Assembly (NCBI RefSeq): GCF_003026815.1
Contig: NZ_PYOG01000006.1
Coordinates: forward strand, 1 to 64,000
Length of the DNA: 64,000 bases
Reading direction: 5' to 3'
Source of the DNA: Photobacterium damselae
GTDB lineage: Bacteria > Pseudomonadota > Gammaproteobacteria > Enterobacterales > Vibrionaceae
The notes beneath the pieces were generated by a model. That model was not told the origin of the DNA and did no database searches. It saw nothing but the letters and a program-made list of their open reading frames with translations. Shown here in pieces: positions 57,773 to 64,000 of this stretch. Made by a program: the position numbers and the translations under genes. How positions within the stretch are numbered: the first letter of the stretch is position 1; each line of letters starts with the position of its first letter.

Positions 57773-58330
57773 ATGTTTTCGGTTTTATTTCGTTCATTTA
57801 TCTTAATGCTCTGTCTTGGGTTAACTTCGGTTGCTCATGCTGACGCTCGAACGAAATTTGAACAAGACTTTTATCATTTGAGTGTAAATGCTAACCAGCT
57901 GGTCATCGAAGATACTAATAGTCCCTTTGATATTGCAACGTTATATCGTCAAATTCACATAGATGAGACAGTTGCTTCATACCCCTTTGCTCGACAAGAT
58001 AAGCTGATTTGGAATTTTGCGAATCAGGCAGAAGAAGAGTCTCATGGCGATCATCAAAGCCGTGAATCCCATGATATTCGGTTAGGGTTAGCAAATTCTA
58101 GTCGATTTTTAAGTATGGCTCATCATGATCCCGATGAAGTCCAGCCTCTTTATTATCTCGCCCATGAGATTTCAGTTCCTTCAATTTTGAGTATAGCGAA
58201 AAGCTATTCTGAAGATTTATGTCCAACACTTGATTGGATCCTCAAGATAAAACCGTCTTCTAATCGCATCTCTGGTTGGAAAGAGAGCAATTTGACATAC
58301 CGAATTTATTCACATCAATATTTAGCGTAA
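57773..58330 (+). CDS. vemP: VemP-like secretion monitor with arrest motif
   Basis: The product is 185 residues. A signal peptide (SFILMLCLGLTSVAHA, cleaved near residue 23) is followed by a secreted body. The C-terminus has NRISGWKESNLTYRIYSHQY and ends two residues later. VemP of Vibrio alginolyticus has an arrest segment that I recall as HRISGWKETN..., so the match is strong over RISGWKE-N. VemP stalls its own translation unless exported, and this opens the secD2 ribosome site. The gene precedes secD2-secF2, as in Vibrio. The His before RIS is Asn here, and the tail after the motif is shorter, so stalling residues may differ. Confidence 0.85.
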   Translation: MFSVLFRSFILMLCLGLTSVAHADARTKFEQDFYHLSVNANQLVIEDTNSPFDIATLYRQIHIDETVASYPFARQDKLIWNFANQAEEESHGDHQSRESHDIRLGLANSSRFLSMAHHDPDEVQPLYYLAHEISVPSILSIAKSYSEDLCPTLDWILKIKPSSNRISGWKESNLTYRIYSHQYLA

Positions 58331-58444
58331 CTCACGCTCACTCTCTAAGTTTTTTAGTTTCGAATTTCTTATTTCGATAGCTAAATCTATCTATATTTCG
58401 TTAAAAAATACCTAATTCGTATTTTTACTTCTATCTTTTGTTAT

Positions 58445-58507
58445 GACTTGTTATCTCATGGTGAGGTCAAGTCAGGTTTATATGTGCTTAACGTTATAAG
58501 CATAGGA
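58445..58507 (+). promoter_or_regulatory. Leader hairpins before secD2
   Basis: Two hairpins precede the start codon. One has GACTTG (58445-58450) with CAAGTC (58468-58473) and inner CTCA/TGAG. The other has TGCTTA (58485-58490) with TAAGCA (58497-58502), directly before AGGA (58504). The second places the ribosome site next to a stem, as expected for a VemP-controlled mRNA in which stalling opens the structure. Confidence 0.6.
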
Positions 58508-58511
58508 AGAA

Positions 58512-60341
58512 ATGGTAATGAGAAAAAGAAAACCTCAACAGATCTTAAACCATTACTCGGCATGGAAATATGTCGTATTGGTGGTGACTGTTGCAATCAT
58601 GCTTTTAAGCGCGATCCCAACGTGGTTTGGTGAAGATGCGGCAGTTCAAATCAGTGCTAAAGGTGGTCCGGTACCCACACCTTTTGCGATTAAAAAAGAG
58701 CTAGATGATAATCACATCGCAATTAAGAAAATTGAGCAAAAACCAGCTCATACCATTGTGATTCTGGATGAAGAAGATCAACAAACTAAAGCAAAAGAAG
58801 TTTTAGCTAAGTTGATTAAAGGTGAAAATGCTGAAGAGCGTTTGACGCTAGCTCTTGAACCAGCAGCGCCAATGTGGCTACAAGATATGGGCTTTGAACC
58901 GATCAAGCTTGGTCTAGACTTACGTGGTGGTGTTCAATTTTTATTAGATGTCGATGTGAACCAAGTCTTTAAGGTTCAAGGTCAATCTCTTGCTGATGAT
59001 TTACGCGCCGATTTTCGCAAAGAAGGCATTCGTGCCGCTCGTATAGAAATTATGGCTGCTGATAAATTATTAGTACGTCTTCCTAGTTCAGATGCAAACA
59101 GTAAGATCCGTCATTTTGTTGAGCAACAGTACCCTCAGTGGCAACCAACAAATGGTAATGGCGATAATCTTATTTTAACGCTTAAAGAAAAAGAGCAGAC
59201 AGAACTTCGTAACTTAACTGTTCAACAAAACCTTCAGACTATGCGTAGCCGTATTGAAGAGTTGGGTATTACAGAAGCCGTTGTTCAACGTCAAGGTGAA
59301 AACCGTATTCGTATTGAGTTGCCAGGTGTTCAAGACCCAGCTGCTGCGAAAAAAGTTATCGGTGCAACAGCAAGTCTTGCATTCTATGCTGTGAAGCAAG
59401 AAGGTACAGGCAGTACTATGGTGCTGGATGATAAGCAAGGTCGCCCTGTTCGCGTAGGTCGTAAACCTGTGCTAAGTGGCGATCATATTATCGATGCTCG
59501 CGCTGGTTTTGGTGAGATGAGTACTCCAGAAGTAAATATCACACTAGATTCTGCTGGTGGTCATATTATGTCTGAATTCTCTCGTCATAATATCGGCAAA
59601 CCAATGGCAACATCTTATAGCGAATATAGCCGTAATGATAAAGGTGAAACGGTTCAAACTAACACCATTATCAGTGTTGCGACCATTCAATCTCAATTAG
59701 GTAGCCGTTTCCGTATTACGGGAGCTGGTTCTTTAGAAGACGCACAGCAATTAGCGTTACTTCTTCGTGCTGGTTCATTAACTGCTCCTGTTACTATTGT
59801 TGAAGAACGTACAATCGGTCCAACTCTTGGTGCTGAAAACATCAAGAACGGTTTTGCTGCTTTAGCATTAGGTATGGGTGTTACATTGTTATTTATGGCA
59901 GTTTGGTACCGCCGTCTAGGTTGGGTAGCCAATATTGCTCTTATCTGTAACATGATTATGCTATTTGGTTTATTAGCATTAATCCCTGGTGCTGTTCTTA
60001 CCCTTCCTGGTATTGCAGGTCTTGTATTGACGGTTGGTATGGCGGTCGATACCAACGTACTAATTTTTGAACGTATTAAAGATAAATTGAAAGAAGGTCG
60101 TAGCTTTGCTCAAGCGATCGATCGTGGCTTTAGCAGCGCCTTTAGCACTATTTTTGATGCGAACTTTACAACCATGATCACCGCAGTAGTACTTTATGCT
60201 ATCGGTAATGGTCCTATTCAAGGCTTTGCTCTAACTCTTGGTCTTGGTCTATTAACTAGTATGTTTACTGGTATTTTTGCTTCTCGTGCCATCATTAACT
60301 TGGTATGGGGCCGCGATTCACGTCACGACGTAAGGGTTTAA
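58512..60341 (+). CDS. secD: SecD, Na+/H+-driven export subunit (SecD2 paralogue)
   Basis: The product is 609 residues (a second ATG at 58518 is an alternative start). The N-terminal membrane segment WKYVVLVVTVAIMLLSAIPT is followed by the large periplasmic P1 region with the SecD motif GLDLRGGVQFLLDVDV. Next are DPAAAKKVIGATASLAFYAV and ITGAGSLEDAQQLALLLRAG, then the C-terminal five membrane helices with VLTVGMAVDTNVLIFERIKD. It pulls preproteins out of SecYEG. No yajC or tgt gene is adjacent, in contrast to the main sec locus, so this looks like the VemP-controlled second copy. Confidence 0.93.
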   Translation: MVMRKRKPQQILNHYSAWKYVVLVVTVAIMLLSAIPTWFGEDAAVQISAKGGPVPTPFAIKKELDDNHIAIKKIEQKPAHTIVILDEEDQQTKAKEVLAKLIKGENAEERLTLALEPAAPMWLQDMGFEPIKLGLDLRGGVQFLLDVDVNQVFKVQGQSLADDLRADFRKEGIRAARIEIMAADKLLVRLPSSDANSKIRHFVEQQYPQWQPTNGNGDNLILTLKEKEQTELRNLTVQQNLQTMRSRIEELGITEAVVQRQGENRIRIELPGVQDPAAAKKVIGATASLAFYAVKQEGTGSTMVLDDKQGRPVRVGRKPVLSGDHIIDARAGFGEMSTPEVNITLDSAGGHIMSEFSRHNIGKPMATSYSEYSRNDKGETVQTNTIISVATIQSQLGSRFRITGAGSLEDAQQLALLLRAGSLTAPVTIVEERTIGPTLGAENIKNGFAALALGMGVTLLFMAVWYRRLGWVANIALICNMIMLFGLLALIPGAVLTLPGIAGLVLTVGMAVDTNVLIFERIKDKLKEGRSFAQAIDRGFSSAFSTIFDANFTTMITAVVLYAIGNGPIQGFALTLGLGLLTSMFTGIFASRAIINLVWGRDSRHDVRV

Positions 60342-60345
60342 GACA

Positions 60346-61257
60346 ATGAATTATCTTGTTAAAAACTTAACTAAGCTTCGTTATTTTACGAGTATTGTAT
60401 CTATCTCTTTGATGGTGATTTCTATCTCTTTTGTTTGTCTTAAAGGCTTAAACTGGGGTTTAGACTTTACTGGTGGTGTAGTAAGTGAAGTACAACTAGC
60501 TGATAATAAAGTAACAAGTAGTGAGCTTCGTCCTCTACTAGATGCTGGCTTCAATCAAGATGTGGTCGTAATTGCAGCAGATGAACCTGGACGTTGGGTG
60601 TTACGTTATGCGACTCCTGCTAAAGGGGTTCAATATCCTGCACTTAATGAAGTTCTTGCTCCACTAAAGACTGATGTTCAAGTATTGAATACCAGTATTG
60701 TAGGTCCTCAGGTTGGTAAAGAACTGGCTGATCAGGGTGGCTTAGCATTACTGTTATCACTGCTTTGTATTATGGGTTACTTAAGCTACCGTTTTGAATG
60801 GCGTCTAGCATCTGGTTCACTTCTTGCTCTGCTTCACGATGTGGTTCTAGTGTTAGGCTTTTTCGCGGCAACGCAAATGGAGTTTAACTTAACGGTTTTA
60901 GCGGCAGTATTGGCGATTTTGGGTTATTCATTGAATGACTCCATTATTATCGCAGACCGTATCCGAGAGTTGCTAATTGCTAAGCCAAAACAGACATTAG
61001 AAGAGACCAATAACGAAGCGATTGTAGCAACGTTCTCTCGTACTATGGTGACATCCGGTACAACATTGATGACCGTTGGTTCTTTATGGTTACTAGGTGG
61101 TGCTTCTCTTGAAGGGTTCTCTATTGCTATGTTTATCGGTATTCTAACGGGTACATGGTCTTCAATTTCTGTTGGTACTGTATTACCAGAATATCTTGGT
61201 TTGAAACCTGAACATTACATGCCAAAACCAGAACCAAAAGAAGAAGAGTACATCTAA
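60346..61257 (+). CDS. secF: SecF, export subunit (SecF2 paralogue)
   Basis: The product is 303 residues, four bases after secD. It starts with a basic residue pair and a membrane segment (IVSISLMVISISFVCL) and GLNWGLDFTGGVVSEVQL, the SecF signature GLDFTGG. Later segments are ILGYSLNDSIIIADRIREL and FSRTMVTSGTTLMTVGSLWL. It forms a complex with SecD and uses the proton or sodium gradient. In Vibrio the second SecDF copy is made when sodium is low. The tail is acidic and Pro/Glu-rich (PKPEPKEEEYI). Confidence 0.93.
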   Translation: MNYLVKNLTKLRYFTSIVSISLMVISISFVCLKGLNWGLDFTGGVVSEVQLADNKVTSSELRPLLDAGFNQDVVVIAADEPGRWVLRYATPAKGVQYPALNEVLAPLKTDVQVLNTSIVGPQVGKELADQGGLALLLSLLCIMGYLSYRFEWRLASGSLLALLHDVVLVLGFFAATQMEFNLTVLAAVLAILGYSLNDSIIIADRIRELLIAKPKQTLEETNNEAIVATFSRTMVTSGTTLMTVGSLWLLGGASLEGFSIAMFIGILTGTWSSISVGTVLPEYLGLKPEHYMPKPEPKEEEYI

Positions 61258-61281
61258 CTCTTTCTAATTTGTTTTAAAACT

Positions 61282-61316
61282 AAGCCGCTTATGAATCTAT
61301 AAGCGGCTTTTTTTTT
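61282..61316 (+). terminator. Intrinsic terminator after secF2
   Basis: AAGCCGCTTAT pairs perfectly with ATAAGCGGCTT (11 bp) around a 6-base loop and is followed by eight T. Confidence 0.93.
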
Positions 61317-61367
61317 ACTTCAACCCTTGCTATGGTAATTTAAACGTAAATTAGTCAAGGAAGAGTA

Positions 61368-62570
61368 ATGACAGAGAACAAAGGGTTACACACAAAAATT
61401 ATAACGGCAGGACGTGCAAAAAAGTGGACGCAACATTTAGTTAATACCCCAGTAAGCCGAGCGTCAACGGTTGTATTTGACTCAGTAAAAGAGATGAAAG
61501 AAGCAACGGCTAATCGAGGTAATAAATCTCTTTATTATGGCCGTCGAGGAACCAATACGCATTTCGCTTTTCAAGAAGCAATGACTGAACTTGAAGGCGG
61601 GGTTGGCTGTGCTTTATTCCCATGTGGTGCTGCGGCAATAACAAACTCAATTTTGGCTTTTGTTAAGGCTGGTGATCATATTTTAATGGTTGATGGAGTT
61701 TATGAGCCAACACGTGATTTTTGCGATAAAGTTCTTGCGCGTATGGGAGTAGAAACAACCTATTATGATCCTTTGATTGGTGATGAATTACGAGAATTAA
61801 TCAGACCCAATACAAGTGTACTATTTTTAGAATCGCCATGTTCTATCACGATGGAAGTACAAGATGTCCCTAAACTAGCCTCAATTGCACATGAGCATGA
61901 TATGGTGGTGATGTTGGATAATACATGGGCTTCACCAATTAATTTTCAGCCATTTGACCATGGTGTTGATATCTCTATTCAAGCAGCAACTAAGTATATT
62001 GTTGGTCACTCCGATGTCATGTTAGGAACTGCCACTGCTAACGAACGCTGTTGGAGCCAACTACAAGAACAAAGCTACTTAATGGGACAGTGTACATCTC
62101 CTGATGATATTTATCTTGCTGCTAGAGGATTAAGAACCTTAGGGGTGAGAATGAAACAACATGAAGAAAGTGCATTAAAAGTAGCTCACTGGTTATCTCA
62201 GCGCCCTGAAGTTGATCATGTAAGACATCCTGCCTTTGAAAGTTGTGATGGCAATGCTTTTTTTAAACGTGATTATTTAGGTTCTAATGGGTTATTTTCG
62301 TTCGTTCTAAAATATGGTGATATATCTTCAGTAAATGCAATGCTAGATAGTATGAAGCATTTTAGTATGGGATATTCTTGGGGGGGGTATGAAAGCTTAA
62401 TTCTTGCTAATCATAATATTAATAGTATAAGAGCTGTAGATAAAAAAGAGTTCTCAGGGGCAATAATTAGGCTTCATATTGGTTTGGAGAGTGTTGAAGA
62501 TTTAATATCTGATTTGAATGATGGTCTTGAGGTATTAAATAAAAAATACAAACAACAAAATATATCATAA
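61368..62570 (+). CDS. metC: Cystathionine beta-lyase (MetC)
   Basis: The product is 400 residues and has GGAAGAG upstream of the ATG. PLP-enzyme pieces are SLYYGRRGTNTHFAFQEAM, CALFPCGAAAITNSILAF, LDNTWASPINFQPFDHGVD and the PLP-lysine region ATKYIVGHSDVMLG. Near the C-terminus, FSMGYSWGGYESLI is typical of MetC. It splits cystathionine to homocysteine, pyruvate and ammonia in methionine synthesis; some members also act on cystine. Cytoplasmic tetramer (family knowledge). Confidence 0.93.
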   Translation: MTENKGLHTKIITAGRAKKWTQHLVNTPVSRASTVVFDSVKEMKEATANRGNKSLYYGRRGTNTHFAFQEAMTELEGGVGCALFPCGAAAITNSILAFVKAGDHILMVDGVYEPTRDFCDKVLARMGVETTYYDPLIGDELRELIRPNTSVLFLESPCSITMEVQDVPKLASIAHEHDMVVMLDNTWASPINFQPFDHGVDISIQAATKYIVGHSDVMLGTATANERCWSQLQEQSYLMGQCTSPDDIYLAARGLRTLGVRMKQHEESALKVAHWLSQRPEVDHVRHPAFESCDGNAFFKRDYLGSNGLFSFVLKYGDISSVNAMLDSMKHFSMGYSWGGYESLILANHNINSIRAVDKKEFSGAIIRLHIGLESVEDLISDLNDGLEVLNKKYKQQNIS

Positions 62571-62640
62571 TGGAATAAATCGATAATCATGCTTATTTTT
62601 TTAATTAAGCTAGAATTAAATAGATTATACAGGAGGTGAT

Positions 62641-62931
62641 ATGAAACAATTATATTTTACGAGTGTATTATTGATTCTTGCTGGTTGTGCAGGAACGAAT
62701 ACTAGTTACCAATTGTATCCCGATGAATATGTAAGCGATGTTAAATACGATAGCATTTATTATTATGGGTATAATCATGGATGTGATAGTGCCCTTGATA
62801 AAATAGGGATGGATAGTTATAACTACTTAAAAGACAACACATTTATCAATACAGAAACCCGTTACAGTGATGGTTGGGAGTCTGGATACCAAGCGTGCAG
62901 TAGTGGTGAGAGAAAAGTTATTGAATTATAA
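62641..62931 (+). CDS. Small lipoprotein, unknown function
   Basis: The product is 96 residues. A perfect AGGAGGTGAT ribosome site precedes the ATG. The signal peptide LYFTSVLLILAGC has lipobox LAGC. The mature part contains YYYGYNHGCDSALDKIGMDS and NTETRYSDGWESGYQACSSG, rich in Tyr/Gly/Ser with two cysteines that may pair. I recall a similar pattern in Vibrionaceae small lipoproteins only as hypothetical. It is a single-gene unit with a terminator after it. Confidence 0.72.
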   Translation: MKQLYFTSVLLILAGCAGTNTSYQLYPDEYVSDVKYDSIYYYGYNHGCDSALDKIGMDSYNYLKDNTFINTETRYSDGWESGYQACSSGERKVIEL

Positions 62932-62935
62932 GAAA

Positions 62936-62962
62936 GAGCCACTTGAGAGTGGCTCCTTTTTT
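62936..62962. terminator. Bidirectional terminator between two convergent small genes
   Basis: GAGCCACT (62936-62943) pairs with AGTGGCTC (62948-62955) and is followed by CTTTTTT on the plus strand. It separates the convergent gene ends at 62931 and 62961. Confidence 0.85.
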
Positions 62963-63257
62963 ACTTAATTTCAATTACTTGATTATTTTTGAAAATTATT
63001 TCAGTAACAATCGATAATTCAGAAAATATAATAAAAAACTTATGTTCGATAATATTTTCAATTATAAGGTGAAGATTGCTGTCAATTAATTGACTAAGTT
63101 GAGTTGAGTTAAGTTTTTCTGCAATATCTAAGGTTTTATAATTTAAATTACTATCATAGATCCAAGCATTAAATGTGGAGTGATTAGATATATTTCTTTC
63201 GGTAAAGGCTGCTAGATTTTCCATAATATTGCCAACTTTTCGGTCCAATAAATACAT
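62961..63257 (-). CDS. Hypothetical protein
   Basis: The product is up to 98 residues; an internal Met (at 63224) is an alternative start, giving 87 residues (MENLAAFTERNISNHSTFNA). It is mostly helical with Ile/Leu/Phe-rich segments (LHLIIENIIEHKFFIIFSEL) but no clear membrane helix or motif. No ribosome site decides between the two starts. Function not recognised. Confidence 0.45.
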   Translation of the reverse strand: MYLLDRKVGNIMENLAAFTERNISNHSTFNAWIYDSNLNYKTLDIAEKLNSTQLSQLIDSNLHLIIENIIEHKFFIIFSELSIVTEIIFKNNQVIEIK

Positions 63258-63551
63258 TATGTCTTGATTTTATTTCTATGTGGAAATTTTAATATTCATT
63301 ATGTGATATAAACAAGATCTAATGATGAATTTAGTCAATAATAACCCAATGTTGATTTATTTTATGATTAAGTTCTGTTCTTTTTATAAAAATAAAAGTT
63401 TTTATAAAAACAGTTAGTGTTAAATCGAGAAATGTTATGAACTATAATGATCGCGGATTTTTTCTATCTGATAAGGGATAACATCAGGAAGAATGATTAA
63501 TAGGGCAAAAAGAAGTATGATATGAAGCTTTTAGGCTAGCGGTAAGTTTTT

Positions 63552-64000
63552 ATGTCATCAGCACAAACGGTTCAGGTCATCCGTAAAGCAACTTGGATTG
63601 GCTCTATTGCGAATATTATTCTTGCAGTGGTTAAAATAGCTATTGGTAAGTTAACCAATAGCCAAGCATTGATCGCCGATGGTGTTCATAGTTTTTCTGA
63701 TTTAGTTACTGATGCTGCAATTTTGATTGGTGCAAAGTTTTGGACGGCTCCTGCAGACAAAGAACATCCTTATGGGCATGGTCGGTTTGAAACGTTAACC
63801 AATATTTTTATCGGTATTTTGTTGGCCCTTGTTGGTATCGGTATTGGTTGGGAATCTCTACATTCTATTAGCCAAGAGCAACATAATAGTCCTAGTTTGC
63901 TCGCATTTGGTGCGGCTGTTGCTTCAATCATTGTAAAAGAGATTCTTTATCGTTGGACAGTGATACAAGCTAAAAAGGTAAATAGTCGAGCCCTATTTGC
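63552..64000 (+). CDS. Cation diffusion facilitator (FieF-like), cut by window end
   Basis: The visible 149 residues start MSSAQTVQVIRKATWIGSIA. The CDF features are ALIADGVHSFSDLVTDAAIL, with the H-x-x-x-D metal site in the second membrane helix, and EHPYGHGRFETLTNIF. Further membrane helices (GILLALVGIGIGWESL and LLAFGAAVASIIVKEI) follow. These proteins export divalent metals (zinc or iron) by proton exchange. The C-terminal cytoplasmic domain is outside the window. No frame disruption is seen. Confidence 0.88.
   Translation, partial: MSSAQTVQVIRKATWIGSIANIILAVVKIAIGKLTNSQALIADGVHSFSDLVTDAAILIGAKFWTAPADKEHPYGHGRFETLTNIFIGILLALVGIGIGWESLHSISQEQHNSPSLLAFGAAVASIIVKEILYRWTVIQAKKVNSRALF

Noticed and set aside
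58448-58633. Short plus-frame ORF before secD2
   Set aside because: It overlaps secD2 in another frame and the hairpin region, and has no ribosome site.
1-64000. CRISPR array, tRNA or rRNA gene, complete insertion sequence
   Set aside because: No regular repeat-spacer array, cloverleaf with a T-loop GTTCGANNC, rRNA segment or transposase was recognised on either strand.

Overview
The window reads as a chromosome segment of a member of the Vibrionaceae, probably Aliivibrio or a close Vibrio relative. The evidence is the AT-rich composition, a second secDF pair preceded by a gene with a VemP-type arrest motif (a marine Vibrio arrangement), and the general set of host genes. No rRNA or tRNA gene and no CRISPR array was seen.

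Positions 1 to about 32,400 are the late half of a prophage whose left end lies outside the window. It starts with two small secreted Cys-rich genes on the minus strand and a Q-type late antiterminator. A lysis cassette (holin, SAR-type endolysin, nested Rz/Rz1) and packaging genes (TerS, TerL) follow. Next come the P22-like portal, scaffold, N4-gp56-type capsid, adaptor and tail-tube-end proteins, a long coiled-coil tail fibre, lambda J-like tail-tip pieces and a block of probable ejected proteins. It ends with a 2,710-residue polyvalent protein carrying two HExxH motifs and an LPD38-like region. There is no tape measure or sheath, so a short-tailed (podovirus-like) particle is inferred. Five strong intrinsic terminators sit in front of late genes, which fits control by Q. 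Two minus-strand lipoprotein genes inside the late region look like morons; one resembles a SecD P1-head domain.

Positions 32,630-37,780 hold an anaerobic carbon module: fructose-6-phosphate aldolase diverging from a glycyl-radical activase and a glycyl radical enzyme, then a DeoR-family regulator. The divergent promoter has a perfect FNR box and two operator-like palindromes. The same palindrome recurs in front of the regulator gene and at the end of the aldolase gene.

Positions 38,300-43,010 hold a cluster that resembles a ferrosome (Fez) locus. It has HMA-like proteins with an HxxGRxR signature, a His/Met/Pro-rich membrane protein, two small glycine-zipper membrane proteins and a P1B ATPase with SCA in place of CPC. 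The five plus-strand genes overlap end to end and lie behind a good Fur box.

Positions 43,040-46,500 look like a decayed mobile island: a Rha regulator with a C4-type antisense RNA upstream, three unrecognised genes including two small membrane proteins, a DUF1508 pseudogene with two stops, and repeated ATGGGGC motifs.

From 46,525 on, the genes look like core chromosome: RecQ-family helicase, chemotaxis receptor, CreA, DUF2157 and DUF1289 proteins, a GNAT acetyltransferase, a secreted 20-residue-repeat protein, NupC with a GC-rich structured leader, a GarR-type reductase, vemP-secD2-secF2, metC, a small lipoprotein and the start of a FieF-like cation efflux gene cut by the window end.
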